Below are positions 1-8,710 of a stretch of 56,005 nucleotides of DNA, piece after piece. The stretch's first letter is position 1; the number at the start of each line of letters is the position of its first letter. The notes beneath the pieces were generated by a model. It was not told the DNA's origin. It ran no database searches and saw only the letters and a list, made by a program, of their open reading frames with translations. Source of the DNA: Akkermansia sp. (GTDB lineage: Bacteria > Verrucomicrobiota > Verrucomicrobiia > Verrucomicrobiales > Akkermansiaceae). The position numbers and the translations under genes were made by a program. The stretch lies in contig JAFSFD010000049.1 in NCBI GenBank assembly GCA_017435365.1, forward strand, positions 1-56,005. The letters are read 5' to 3'.

Positions 1-20
1 ATTGTAGGGGGAACTCTGTC
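1..20 (-). repeat. R1 repeat, truncated end
   Basis: The first bases read as the outer flank of the dispersed R1 palindrome in inverted orientation (GGGGGAACTCTGTC also borders the copies at 17771 and 53446). The palindromic arms are absent, so this is a remnant or the window cuts into a damaged copy. Confidence 0.5.
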
Positions 21-45
21 CTGATGGAAGCAGAAAGCCAAAAAA

Positions 46-70
46 TGCGCCAAAATAGGCGCAATTTTTG
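46..70 (+). terminator. Weak possible intrinsic terminator
   Basis: A 6-bp stem TGCGCC/GGCGCA with an AAAATA loop is followed by ATTTTTG. It could end a plus-strand gene lying left of the window. The stem is short, so this is tentative. Confidence 0.3.
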
Positions 71-139
71 TCAACGGCTCTCTATGGCTTTACTTCATAC
101 TGTCCGGTCTTGTCTTAATTTGAGTTTTTAGAGGTCCCC

Positions 140-272
140 GAGTTACGAATTACGAAGTAAAAAGTTCCGCGGGCATTCGCCCGCCAGTATGGAATTATTT
201 GATGTACAATGGCGAGCCGTAAGGCTCGCGGAACTTTTACTTCGTACCTCCCACCTCGCACTTCGTACTTTT
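140..272. repeat. Three-way-junction inverted repeat flanked by heptads
   Basis: An outer inverted repeat (151-171 against 227-246, about 20 bp with one unpaired base) encloses two small hairpins: GCGGGC/GCCCGC at 169-184 and GCGAGCC/GGCTCGC at 212-229. Together they can fold as a stem with two inner arms. On both sides the sequence runs in 7-base steps: GAGTTAC, GAATTAC, GAAGTAA, AAAGTTC (140-167) and TACTTCG, TACCTCC, CACCTCG, CACTTCG, TACTTTT (238-272). No gene is supported in 1-390. Confidence 0.6.
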
Positions 273-310
273 GCCGGAACGACATATTACCATTTATCGG
301 CCTGCGGGGG

Positions 311-343
311 ACAAAAGCGGCACTCCGTTTCCGGAGTGCCGCT
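311..343 (-). terminator. Intrinsic terminator of the autotransporter gene
   Basis: A perfect 12-bp stem (316-327 with 332-343, loop TTTC) is followed on the minus strand by TTTTGT. It lies about 50 bp past the stop of the autotransporter gene. Confidence 0.85.
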
Positions 344-390
344 GTACCTTTCTGTTTCTCTAACCTGATTTATATCAGAAGGAAATTTTC

Positions 391-3156
391 TTAGAAGGTG
401 TAGCTGGCGCCCACATTCACACGGTGCTCCTTGGAATCCTCCATGGCGTTGAAACCGTAGTTGGCGCTGGCGCTCCAGCGCTCACCGATGCGGTAGGTAG
501 CGCCGGCTTCAATACCCATGCCCTGGCGGCCGGGGTTCTCACCATCGCCACTCAGGCCATTCATGCGGATAACCGGGTTGCTGCGCACCAGGTCGTTCAT
601 GTAGCGGATTTCGCCATTAAAGACCAGCTTCTCGCAGCCGGGCTTGACGATGCCGCCCTTGCCATCGGTCAGGGCAGGTGCGCCCCAGGCCACGTAGCGG
701 GCACCCACACCGATTTCGCCGCGCAGGTTCTGGATGGAGCCGGTCTTCACGCCGTTCACCGTATCGGATTCGCTGGCGAAGTACTCCAGCCCGCCGAACA
801 CGCTCATGCAGAGGCGGTCGGTCACCTTCTTGTTCCAGTTCAGGCGGGTGTTGAGCTGCAAGCTATCCTGCTCCCAGTCCATGCCGTTCCAATCGGATTC
901 GGTGTTGCCGTAGGCGGCCACCCAATCCAGGCTCAGGCAGCTGGTGGCGCTCAGCTTCTTGAGGCCATGCTCGCCGTACAGAGCCACGTAGGTGCCCTCC
1001 TGGTCCACATCGCGCAGCCCTGCCGGGGATACCTCGCCATCAGCATAACCCACAGCCAGGCCCACTGAGCTGCGGTCTCCCACCTTGGTATCCACACCCA
1101 CGGCAGCGCCCTTCACGTCGATATCAGCACCATCCATGTCATTGTAGGCGCCGAAGGCGGCTGCCCACACCGTGCCGCGGCCATTGGCAATACAGCCCGT
1201 GTTGCTGTGCTGCCCGCGCACGGTGTTCACGAAGGCGCGGCTGGCAGAGGCAATGCCCCAGTTGCCCTGGGCTACGGCATCGGCCTTGTCCTGCTTGAAC
1301 TTGCTCACCAGCACCAGACTGTTGCCCTGCAGCTCCAGCTCCACCGTGCTGTCGTTGTACACCAGGGTTACATCGCCCATGGTCAGCGTACCGGTGCTGC
1401 TCAGCAGCTTGTCGCCCACGCCATAATCGTTATCGGAGAGAGCCAGCGACACACCGTTGCCCAGCGTCAGAGCGCCCTTCACCGACAGTACCTTGCCGTC
1501 GTTCAGTCTCACCTTACCACCGTCATTGATGGTCAGGTCAATATCCAGAGACGCATTACCATCAGTCTGCACATCAACCTCATCTGTGGCCATTGAGCCG
1601 CCAAGGTCCGCATCGCGCACAAGGGTGCCTTTACCTTTCAGCGTTACCGTTTTGGCCGTAGCCGCACCTTCCACCACCAGCTCATGGCTCACTTCCATGT
1701 CACCCTTGTAGTTCTCTGCATTCCGTATGATGCAGCCAGTCACAATCAGCTTGTTGGTCAAGGCATTGCCGCCCATATCGAAGACGCCGCAGCCTTTATC
1801 TGTGCTGGCAAGTTCAATAGCGCCGGTGCCGACCGTGGCTCCATCTTCCAGCTTCAGAGTGGCACCGTTAATCACCGTGCCGCCGCTGTAGTCATTATTC
1901 GCACCGGAAATCGTGGTTGTACCGCTGGTAGCCTCCACTGAGGAAGTACCGCTGATGGTGCCGGAAATCTCGCCACCCTCAGCGATGATGGAGGAGTCCT
2001 TTACGTTACCACTAAGCGTGGAACCTGCCGTGGCGGTAATTTCACCACCCTCCACGTCAACACTCAAATCCGTGCCGCTTGCCATTGTCACCGAAGACTC
2101 GTCGGAAAGGGTACCCTTAATCGAGCCCCCGTTCAGCGTGAGGTTCTTAATCGTGCTATTATTTTCCACAACAATGTTGCCACTGTTCATGGTGAGATCT
2201 GCCAACTCGCCACTAATCAGGTTGAGCGTGGCACCGTCCAACAAGACGATACCGTTCAGCGTACCGTTCACGAGCTTGCCCTCCTCGTCGATGGCACCCA
2301 CGTTAATAGTACCGCTGTTTAAAGTGAGAGTACCCGTTTCAACGTCGCCCAAAATGTTGAGAGTACCGCTTGTGCCGTCTGCACCGCTGATCATCGTTAT
2401 GGAGGATGTGGTGGAGGTCCCATCAAGAGTCATAGTACCGCCCTCAATGGTAATGACTCCTAGGTCGTTGGGGGTTTCCAAGGGGACTCCGTCAAACCTT
2501 TCATTACCTGTTTTCACATCAATGTTGACGGTACCACGTTTCAAAGTAATGCCGCTCATAGTGGCATAGTGATTCACGTCAAGTTTGCCACCATCAACCA
2601 CAGTTGTAAAACCTTTAATGGTACCTTGAGCACTTTCTGACGGATTGCCCATACTAACTGTGGTATTTGCACCAATTGTGAAGGTTCCCGTCTTGCCTTC
2701 GGTGAGTGTTTCAAGAACACCGCCCGAAGTAATGCTGATGATGGCAGGGCATGCCTCAGTAGCTTTAACGATGAAACTATCGGTTTTTACATTGCCATAT
2801 ATAGAGAATGTTTTTGCAAAACCTGTTGTTTGACAGATAAATGTAATTGAATCTGATACAAAAGTAGTATACATTTGAAGCTGACAAGCATTGCCAACTG
2901 GTGTATTTTTACCAATGTCATAGTTTGTTGGTAAATTTGATTTGATGACAGTATTACCGTCAACAGTAACTGTTCTGTTGCCTGAAGCCATATGTAAATG
3001 ATTGATTTCCAAATCCCCGCTGATTTTTTCATCTCCACCATCGACGAACAAGTATTTATACGTCACGCCATCTCTTGTAAGTTCTGCAACCTTGGCCTGC
3101 GCCATCGTGCAGCTCAGCACGGCCACCAGCAACAATTTCGGTAAATGTAATTTCAT
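391..3156 (-). CDS. Autotransporter with beta-helix passenger and C-terminal barrel
   Basis: A 921-residue type V secretion protein. Residues 1-21 form a signal peptide (MKLHLPKLLLVAVLS, then AQA). The passenger to about residue 630 is a Gly/Thr/Ser/Asn-rich beta-helix with many short LTLNSGTINVG-like rungs and a passenger-associated repeat near NNDYSGGTVINGATLKLEDG. The last 290 or so residues form an autotransporter beta-barrel, starting near GNWGIASASRAFVN and ending in the aromatic-terminated strand NVGASYTF. No protease triad or other enzyme motif is visible, so adhesion or surface coating is the likely role. The 5' third looks richer in A/T than the barrel part, as if the passenger had a different origin. 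The gene is divergent from rpoN and has its own terminator. No convincing promoter was found. Confidence 0.85.
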   Translation of the reverse strand: MKLHLPKLLLVAVLSCTMAQAKVAELTRDGVTYKYLFVDGGDEKISGDLEINHLHMASGNRTVTVDGNTVIKSNLPTNYDIGKNTPVGNACQLQMYTTFVSDSITFICQTTGFAKTFSIYGNVKTDSFIVKATEACPAIISITSGGVLETLTEGKTGTFTIGANTTVSMGNPSESAQGTIKGFTTVVDGGKLDVNHYATMSGITLKRGTVNIDVKTGNERFDGVPLETPNDLGVITIEGGTMTLDGTSTTSSITMISGADGTSGTLNILGDVETGTLTLNSGTINVGAIDEEGKLVNGTLNGIVLLDGATLNLISGELADLTMNSGNIVVENNSTIKNLTLNGGSIKGTLSDESSVTMASGTDLSVDVEGGEITATAGSTLSGNVKDSSIIAEGGEISGTISGTSSVEATSGTTTISGANNDYSGGTVINGATLKLEDGATVGTGAIELASTDKGCGVFDMGGNALTNKLIVTGCIIRNAENYKGDMEVSHELVVEGAATAKTVTLKGKGTLVRDADLGGSMATDEVDVQTDGNASLDIDLTINDGGKVRLNDGKVLSVKGALTLGNGVSLALSDNDYGVGDKLLSSTGTLTMGDVTLVYNDSTVELELQGNSLVLVSKFKQDKADAVAQGNWGIASASRAFVNTVRGQHSNTGCIANGRGTVWAAAFGAYNDMDGADIDVKGAAVGVDTKVGDRSSVGLAVGYADGEVSPAGLRDVDQEGTYVALYGEHGLKKLSATSCLSLDWVAAYGNTESDWNGMDWEQDSLQLNTRLNWNKKVTDRLCMSVFGGLEYFASESDTVNGVKTGSIQNLRGEIGVGARYVAWGAPALTDGKGGIVKPGCEKLVFNGEIRYMNDLVRSNPVIRMNGLSGDGENPGRQGMGIEAGATYRIGERWSASANYGFNAMEDSKEHRVNVGASYTF

Positions 3157-3607
3157 AGTCGTATAGAATGATATGGTTTGCGGTTAGAGCGCAAGTAACA
3201 GGGAAACGGAACGCGTTTCGTTTACTTGCGGACCGATAATTGTTTACCACTTTTCATGTGCGATATACATCAAAGCTTCCCCAATTGTTCATTCTTAATA
3301 CTTTCCAATAAGACAAAACTCCCGGCCAAGTGGAATCTCTTTTCTGAATCTGTAACGGTTCCCGCGTAATTTGTTATCTTTTAACTGCTTTTGAGCCATA
3401 TGCGATTTTTTATCTTGCTATCGCACATGAAATGCGATACGCAGCGAGCGTCGACTGACAATGGAGAGGTGGGAAGAAGAGCATTTTTGTGACACTTTTT
3501 ATTTCTTATCATCCCAACAGACAAAGAAATTATTTACACGGCCAGCTTCCACGCACACGCGCTTTGCGCTTGAAAGCGGGGCGGCAATCTGCTACAACCG
3601 CAGCAAC
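3157..3607. promoter_or_regulatory. Divergent intergenic region with TGCGAT-type inverted repeats
   Basis: This 451-bp gap separates two divergent genes. TTTCATGTGCGATA at 3252-3265 recurs as its exact reverse complement at 3419-3432, and two further TGCGAT cores lie at 3401-3406 and 3433-3438. This looks like a cluster of protein-binding sites. I could not pick a confident -35/-10 pair for either gene. An upstream in-frame extension of rpoN (3461-3607) is open but does not resemble the family. Confidence 0.4.
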
Positions 3608-4900
3608 ATGAGCAACGCGGGGATGCAGCAAGGCATGAAGCAGAGCATGGTGGCCACCGCCGCCATGCAGCAGTTCATGCGCGCCCTGCAGGCCACCAAC
3701 ATGGAGCTGCGCACGCTCACGACCCAGGCCATGGCGGCCAATCCGGCACTGGAGGAACTGCCGGCGGAGGATGAGGAACGCGAGCAGATGGAGACCGAGG
3801 GCACAGCCACCCGGCGGCATGATTTCCTGCTGGATTCACTGACGGAAGCCCCCAGCCTTGCCGCCCACCTGGAGGAGCAAATACACCGCAGCGCCCTGCC
3901 CGCCAAGGTGGAACAGGCAGCTCTGCAACTGGTGCAGTATCTGGACACCCGGGGTTATTTCAGCGAAGCTCCTGCCGATATCGCCCGCCAGAACGGCTGG
4001 AACGCCAATCTGCTGAACCAGGCGCTCCTGGCCGTGCAAGACCTCGACCCCGCCGGGGTGGGCGCCATTGATTTGCGGGAGAGCCTGATGCTGCAACTGC
4101 GCCGCGAGGGTGAGGAAGCCTCGCTTGCCATGCGGCTGATGCAGGATTTCTGGCCGCAGTTGGTGCAGCACCGCTATGCAGACGCCGCCCGAGAGCTGGG
4201 CGAAAGCGAACCGGCCGTGGCCGGGGCAGCCCGGCGCATCGCCCAGCTGAATCCCAATCCCGGCGCCGCCTTTGCCCGCGAGGATAACAGCGTGATAGAG
4301 CCGGACGTGCTGGTAATCCGCAAGGGGAACGAACTGGAGGTATGCCTGACCAACGCGAACGTACCGCGACTCACGCTCTCTGCCGAGTACCGCGAAATGA
4401 TGGCCGAACAGGCCGATAAACCGGAAGTGCGTCGCTACCTTTCACGCTGTTTCAGTGAGGGACGCGAACTCATCAAGGCCATCGCGCAGCGGCAAGAGAC
4501 GATTCTGAAAGTGGCGCAGGAAATCGTGCAGCAACAGCGGGCGTTTTTCCTGCAAGGGCCGGCCAGCCTGGCTCCCCTGCGCATGGGTCAGGTAGCTGAC
4601 GCCACCGGCCTGCATGTTTCCACCATTTCCCGCGCGGTAAACGGCAAATTCCTGAAATGCGACCGGGGCATTTTTGAGCTGCGTCACTTCTTCACCGCTG
4701 ACCTGGGCGATGCCGTTTCCCCGGAAGCCGTGCAGGCCCGGCTCCGTGAACTCATTGAGAACGAAGACCCGCGCAAACCGCTTTCCGATGCAAAGCTGGA
4801 GCAACTTCTGGCGGCAGAGGGAATCAACATTGCCCGCCGCACCGTGGCCAAATACCGCGACCAGCTGCGCATCCTGCCCGCCGGCATGCGCAAACGCTGA
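3608..4900 (+). CDS. rpoN: RNA polymerase sigma-54 factor
   Basis: A 430-residue sigma-54 protein, which directs RNA polymerase to -24/-12 promoters that need an AAA+ activator. It shows the three expected parts: an N-terminal Gln/Met-rich activator-interacting region I (about 1-50), a core-binding region, and the DNA-binding part with a helix-turn-helix (GLHVSTISRAVNGKF) and the diagnostic RpoN box ARRTVAKYRD at about 409-418. The start at 3608 (MSNAGMQQ) was chosen because the upstream extension is out of character for region I. No clear ribosome-binding site precedes it. No cognate enhancer-binding activator lies in the window, and I could not find a clean TGGCAC-N5-TTGC promoter by eye. 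It converges with ccsA, with only 19 bp between the stops. Confidence 0.93.
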   Translation: MSNAGMQQGMKQSMVATAAMQQFMRALQATNMELRTLTTQAMAANPALEELPAEDEEREQMETEGTATRRHDFLLDSLTEAPSLAAHLEEQIHRSALPAKVEQAALQLVQYLDTRGYFSEAPADIARQNGWNANLLNQALLAVQDLDPAGVGAIDLRESLMLQLRREGEEASLAMRLMQDFWPQLVQHRYADAARELGESEPAVAGAARRIAQLNPNPGAAFAREDNSVIEPDVLVIRKGNELEVCLTNANVPRLTLSAEYREMMAEQADKPEVRRYLSRCFSEGRELIKAIAQRQETILKVAQEIVQQQRAFFLQGPASLAPLRMGQVADATGLHVSTISRAVNGKFLKCDRGIFELRHFFTADLGDAVSPEAVQARLRELIENEDPRKPLSDAKLEQLLAAEGINIARRTVAKYRDQLRILPAGMRKR

Positions 4901-4919
4901 TGATGCACTTCTCCATAAA

Positions 4920-5672
4920 CTATTGGGCGTAGGAGTGCATGGATTCAATCTTTGGCAGCAGGTTCACCACCAGGAAAGTGACCACCACCGCAGCAAATCC
5001 CAGCAGAAGCAGCGGACGCCGCCACGAGGCAAAGGCCGGGTAACGCTCCACATGCAGGTAGATGAGGTAAATGCACCAGGTGAGCAGTGACCAGGCTTCC
5101 TTGATATCCCAGGCCCAATAGCCACCCCAGGCGGCATCGGCCCAGAGAGCCCCGCTCCACAGACCGAAGGTCATGAACGGCAGGGAAAGCCGCACCACGG
5201 CATCTGCCGCTGCCAGCCGAGCGTCGCACCGGAACGAGGCCAGCGTGAGCAGCGCCGCCACGGTCATGAGGCCGTAGGAAACCACATAGGCCACCACATG
5301 CGGGGCAAACCAGGGGGATTGCAGTGCCGGCATCTGCCGCCAGGCAGCCTGAAGCGGCATGCAGAGAGCCCCCACCAGCGCAATGGCGGAAGCAGCCGCC
5401 AGCCAGGCGGTGAGCTCCAGCCCGCGGAAACGGCGGAGGTAATGAGCCGCCGGCACCATGACCAGCGGGAAAAAGGCCAGCACATGCCGCATGTTGCCGA
5501 AAGGCGGCGCCTGAGCCAGCACCCAGTCTGCCACAAAAAGCAGGAGAGCCGCTACCCAGGCGACATCAAACGCACGGCGGCAATCCCCGGGCCGTTTCAG
5601 CACAGCCGCCAGCACGCTGCCCAGACAGAGCAGCAGCGAGAAAATCGTGAGGGCGTAGACCACAGTAATCAT
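4920..5672 (-). CDS. ccsA: CcsA-like cytochrome c biogenesis membrane protein
   Basis: A 250-residue polytopic membrane protein of the CcsA/ResC family, the heme-handling half of system II cytochrome c maturation. The tryptophan-rich heme motif WGGYWAWDIKEAW sits at 182-194 and is followed by IYLIYLH (His207). A further conserved His125 (APHVVAYVVSYG) and the C-terminal MHSYA also fit the family. The start at 5672 is supported by an AGGAGG site about 8 nt upstream and by an ATGA overlap with the stop of the upstream resB-like gene. A longer start at 5699 would run back into that gene. It acts with the ResB-like protein to attach heme to apocytochromes at the outer face of the inner membrane. 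Confidence 0.87.
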   Translation of the reverse strand: MITVVYALTIFSLLLCLGSVLAAVLKRPGDCRRAFDVAWVAALLLFVADWVLAQAPPFGNMRHVLAFFPLVMVPAAHYLRRFRGLELTAWLAAASAIALVGALCMPLQAAWRQMPALQSPWFAPHVVAYVVSYGLMTVAALLTLASFRCDARLAAADAVVRLSLPFMTFGLWSGALWADAAWGGYWAWDIKEAWSLLTWCIYLIYLHVERYPAFASWRRPLLLLGFAAVVVTFLVVNLLPKIESMHSYAQ

Positions 5673-6727
5673 GCCTGTTCCTCCTTTCTCCACCAGCACC
5701 AGACCGCAGTGCAGATGATGATACCCACCATGCCGGCAAGCGCAGCAAAGCGACCGGGTGCGCGGCGAGCCTGCAGCAGCACCTCGGTGCCCTCCGCGCT
5801 CTGGCGGTAGGAGGAAAGCGAGAAGCGCCAGTCCTTGCAGGCGGTGGGAGTATTCACCCGCAGCTCTTCCTTGCGAAGCTCAGGGCGGCCACGGTGATCC
5901 GTAAATATCGTGATATGGGCGCAGTAATCACGCACGGTGCCGGGACGCTGCACCAGCACACGGGCGGGATTTCCCGGCAGCATCAGGAAGGGGTGAGGCA
6001 TGCCCGGGGCCTGCTTCAACGCGCTCACCGGCCAGCTTTCAGCCCCCAGATGCAGCATATCACCGCGGCGCTCCACCGGCTGCGCCGGGCCGGGGCGCCC
6101 GTTTTCAAAGGTATAGATGGTGTAGGTGGCATCATCATAACGCTGCACCGTGAAATCATCCACGCGCAGACGGAAGCCCAGCGGGAAGTGGCGGCCATCA
6201 TCCAGGAAAAGTTCGGTGAGCTCCGTCTTGCCATCTGCCGGCATCGTAATGGGCATGCGGACCTCATACGCGGCATCCACAAAAGCGCCGATACCGAGCA
6301 ACGCCACTGCCCAGTGAGCCCCGGCCAGCCAGAGCACGCGCTGGTTCATCACCCGGTAACACAGGAAGCCGAACACCGCCATGAACAACACACCGGTGAG
6401 AGCCACACAGCCCATGCCTACGAAGCCGGCCCACATCGGCCCGCCTATCCCGGCATATTCCAGAGCTTTCGAGCCGTACTGAAACAGCATATTGAGCCCC
6501 GTAACCGTGAAAAACAGGAAGACAAGCCCGAAAATAAGCTGACCGCGCCGACCGGACGCCAGGCGCCAGCCACCCCACACACAAAGCAACACCACCAGGG
6601 CACCCAGCAGCATCATGGCGCCGCTGCGGTACACCTCCGGAGCCCCCAGCAGGGGGAATGCACCCGCCAGCAGCAGCACACAGGCCGCACCCAGCGCCAT
6701 CAATCCCCCTTTGAGCAGTGCCGTCAT
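5669..6727 (-). CDS. ResB-like cytochrome c biogenesis protein
   Basis: A 352-residue protein with about four N-terminal membrane segments (to about residue 155), a soluble domain, and one C-terminal membrane segment (AALAGMVGIIICTAVWCWW) ending in WRKEEQA. The soluble part, including FPLGFRLRVDDFTVQRYDD and RKEELRVNTPT, follows the ResB/Ccs1 pattern. These proteins chaperone apocytochrome c and partner CcsA in system II. Translational coupling to ccsA by ATGA overlap supports that. Its start codon directly abuts the stop of the lpxR-like gene. It is shorter and more divergent than typical ResB, so I give no gene symbol. Confidence 0.78.
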   Translation of the reverse strand: MTALLKGGLMALGAACVLLLAGAFPLLGAPEVYRSGAMMLLGALVVLLCVWGGWRLASGRRGQLIFGLVFLFFTVTGLNMLFQYGSKALEYAGIGGPMWAGFVGMGCVALTGVLFMAVFGFLCYRVMNQRVLWLAGAHWAVALLGIGAFVDAAYEVRMPITMPADGKTELTELFLDDGRHFPLGFRLRVDDFTVQRYDDATYTIYTFENGRPGPAQPVERRGDMLHLGAESWPVSALKQAPGMPHPFLMLPGNPARVLVQRPGTVRDYCAHITIFTDHRGRPELRKEELRVNTPTACKDWRFSLSSYRQSAEGTEVLLQARRAPGRFAALAGMVGIIICTAVWCWWRKEEQA

Positions 6728-7705
6728 TTACCAGTTGAATGTCATGGAGAAAGTACCCAGCGCCGTATTATCACGCTGCGAGCGGTAACCACGGGAGCGG
6801 ATGAAGGCCCCGGCGTAATAATCCACCCCCTTGCGGCGCACACCCAGGCCCAGGCGGCCCTCCACCTGCCAGGGCTGCACCCCGCAGGTGCGGTCGAAAT
6901 CATGGAACACACCACCATCAATGAACATATCGCGCGCCACATAATCCACGGAAGCGCCAATCACCAGGAAATAAGAGCTATCCTCCGGATCATAATCGGG
7001 CTTGCGGATGGTGCTGCTGCCGAAGGTGGCAGCGTTGTTGCGCACCACCTGCATGGCAGGTGGCAGATTGTGCCCCACGCGGAAGCTGAAGCCACCGCCA
7101 CCGGCAATGGAAACGGTACCCAGTTCCTCTCGGGTGTATAAAATGCCATCCGTCTGCCAGCCGTTGGCAAGCGATGTTTCCGCCCAGGCCTGGCGGTAAT
7201 CCTGCTGGGCCGAAAGCTGGAAGGTCACCTCGCCGCGAATCTGGTCTTCCCAGCCATCCCAGCGCTCCAGACCGAGGCCTTTGTGAATCATATCCTGCAC
7301 CTCGCGGGCGCCGGATGCCTTGCCGGTGGTGCCAATCTGGAACTCCACACAGTTGCCCACATTCTCCCCGCGGAACAAATGAGCCACGCCCAGCGCCATG
7401 TAGCCGGCGTACGGATGCTCGCGCTCCACCGCTCCGTCCGTATGGTGGTCGGGCGTATAGATATTCTGCGTGAAGCTGAAACCAATGGCGTGATTCGGAT
7501 TCTTGGCAAAATCGTGCAGATAATCGAAGCGCGTGCCGTGCGTGTAGTTGCGGTCATTCACCACGGCGGAGTCATTCTCCATCATCCAGCGCAGGTGGTG
7601 CCGGGGAGCAGTCGTATACCCGGCTTCACCAGGCTGGGGAAGCCATTCCATCTGGTCGACAGCCACCGAAGCGGCACCCATCATCATCCAAGGAATCAAA
7701 CTCAT
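6728..7705 (-). CDS. lpxR: LpxR-like outer-membrane lipid A 3'-O-deacylase (DUF2219)
   Basis: A 325-residue outer-membrane barrel of the LpxR family, which removes the 3'-acyloxyacyl group of lipid A. Family hallmarks are the N-terminal ENDS..NDRNYTHGTRFDY segment (Asn-Asp plus Thr-His-Gly), FTQNIYTPD, EREHPYAGYMALG, and a Gly-rich stretch leading to WDGWEDQIRGE. The short hydrophobic N-terminus MSLIPWMMMGAASVAVD could be a signal peptide. It is first in a minus-strand unit with the resB- and ccsA-like genes. Its -10 box is only 10 nt upstream, so its mRNA probably has almost no leader. In the family such enzymes lower lipid A immune stimulation; that role here is inference. Confidence 0.8.
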   Translation of the reverse strand: MSLIPWMMMGAASVAVDQMEWLPQPGEAGYTTAPRHHLRWMMENDSAVVNDRNYTHGTRFDYLHDFAKNPNHAIGFSFTQNIYTPDHHTDGAVEREHPYAGYMALGVAHLFRGENVGNCVEFQIGTTGKASGAREVQDMIHKGLGLERWDGWEDQIRGEVTFQLSAQQDYRQAWAETSLANGWQTDGILYTREELGTVSIAGGGGFSFRVGHNLPPAMQVVRNNAATFGSSTIRKPDYDPEDSSYFLVIGASVDYVARDMFIDGGVFHDFDRTCGVQPWQVEGRLGLGVRRKGVDYYAGAFIRSRGYRSQRDNTALGTFSMTFNW

Positions 7706-7715
7706 AGCTGGACTT

Positions 7716-7744
7716 TGTATACTCTGTTACCCGGCACAAGTCAA
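7716..7744 (-). promoter_or_regulatory. Promoter of the lpxR-resB-ccsA unit
   Basis: TTGACT (7744-7739), a 17-bp spacer and TATACA (7721-7716) on the minus strand. The start codon begins 10 nt after the -10 box, so the leader would be about 4 nt. Confidence 0.75.
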
Positions 7745-7757
7745 TCTAAATCCCTTG

Positions 7758-8204
7758 TTATTTTACAGGAAAATAGCGTTTCACCAGCGGTTCCTGCACG
7801 GCAAAGAGGGCAGCGCGGTCCGCCGGCTCATAATCCAGATAACCATGCAGGTGCGTGAGTCCATGCACCATGTAGCGGAAGAGCTCTTCCTCCCGCGGCA
7901 GGCCATGAGCCGCAGCATAAGCGGCAGCGGTATCGCAGCTTACCAGCACCTCACCGTACGGGAATGTAATCGCATCCGTGGCAGTGGGGTCATCCAGGAA
8001 CTCGCCGTGCACCGCAGCGATGGTCGGGTCGTCCACGATGGAGATTTCCACAGAATCCAGCCCACTGAGCACATGGTCAGGCCCCTGCGGGGTGGCCAGC
8101 AGCTCGGGCAGAAGGGTCTGCAAGGCCCCGCGGAAGCGCTCTGCCAGTTCTTCCGTCACCCAGTCATTCTCTACGTTGACGTATACCTCAATCTGCGCAT
8201 GCAT
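7758..8204 (-). CDS. ybeY: Endoribonuclease YbeY (rRNA maturation), altered third zinc ligand
   Basis: A 148-residue UPF0054/YbeY protein, a single-strand RNase used in 16S rRNA 3' maturation and ribosome quality control. TDAITFPYGE (76-85) matches the conserved TDVLSFP segment, and HGLTHLHGYLDYE (114-126) is the metal site. The first two histidines (114 and 118) are present. In an ungapped alignment to HGxLHLxGYDH the third histidine position is Asp124, with Tyr125 next. The start at 8204 (MHAQIEVYVN) follows a GGAGG site and overlaps the end of tadA by 17 bp, so the two are translationally coupled. A longer frame upstream exists only inside tadA. Confidence 0.88.
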   Translation of the reverse strand: MHAQIEVYVNVENDWVTEELAERFRGALQTLLPELLATPQGPDHVLSGLDSVEISIVDDPTIAAVHGEFLDDPTATDAITFPYGEVLVSCDTAAAYAAAHGLPREEELFRYMVHGLTHLHGYLDYEPADRAALFAVQEPLVKRYFPVK

Positions 8205-8700
8205 CAGCGGCCTCCTCTCGTTCGCGGCGTTTACGTTCTTTGGCGGCAGCGCGTGCCGCGCGGAAAAATGATTGGAACTGCTCCAGGCAGGCATCGCCCA
8301 GCACCCCGCCCTGCACCGCACATTTGTGATTCAACGGCGGGTTTGAATCCAGCAGGTTTATCCAGCCACCGCAGGCGCCGCCCTTCGGGTCCGGTATGCC
8401 GAACACCACACGATCCGGGCGGCAATGCACCAGGGCACCGGCGCACATGGGGCACGGCTCCTTGGTCACATACACGGTGCAGCCCTCCAGCCGCCAGTCG
8501 CCCACGGCAGCCTCGGCAGCAGTCAGCGCCAGCATCTCGGCGTGTGCGGTGGCATCCTTGAGAGTTTCCACCTGGTTCCAGCCACGGGCAATCACGCGGC
8601 CATCCTTCACCACCACACAGCCGCAGGGCACTTCATCAGCAGCGCGGGCCTTCTCCGCCTCGCGCATGGCCAGCAGCATGAATTGCTCGTCCTCAGTCAT
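8188..8700 (-). CDS. tadA: tRNA-specific adenosine deaminase
   Basis: A 170-residue cytidine/deoxycytidylate deaminase-fold enzyme that converts A34 to inosine in tRNA-Arg(ACG). The zinc site is complete: HAE at 53-55 (His53 ligand, Glu55 proton shuttle) and PCPMC at 82-86 (Cys83, Cys86). The C-terminal tail is rich in Arg and Glu (AKERKRREREEAAD). A related nucleoside deaminase such as guanine deaminase is possible, but the size and the pairing with ybeY favour TadA. It overlaps ybeY. A terminator for the next gene upstream lies just ahead of it, and no separate promoter was clear. Confidence 0.85.
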   Translation of the reverse strand: MTEDEQFMLLAMREAEKARAADEVPCGCVVVKDGRVIARGWNQVETLKDATAHAEMLALTAAEAAVGDWRLEGCTVYVTKEPCPMCAGALVHCRPDRVVFGIPDPKGGACGGWINLLDSNPPLNHKCAVQGGVLGDACLEQFQSFFRAARAAAKERKRREREEAADACAD

Positions 8701-8710
8701 GGTGGTGCAG

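Noticed and set aside
3461..3607. A 49-residue N-terminal extension of RpoN
   Set aside because: Sigma-54 proteins begin with the Gln-rich region I, which starts right after Met at 3608; the extension overlaps likely regulatory sites.
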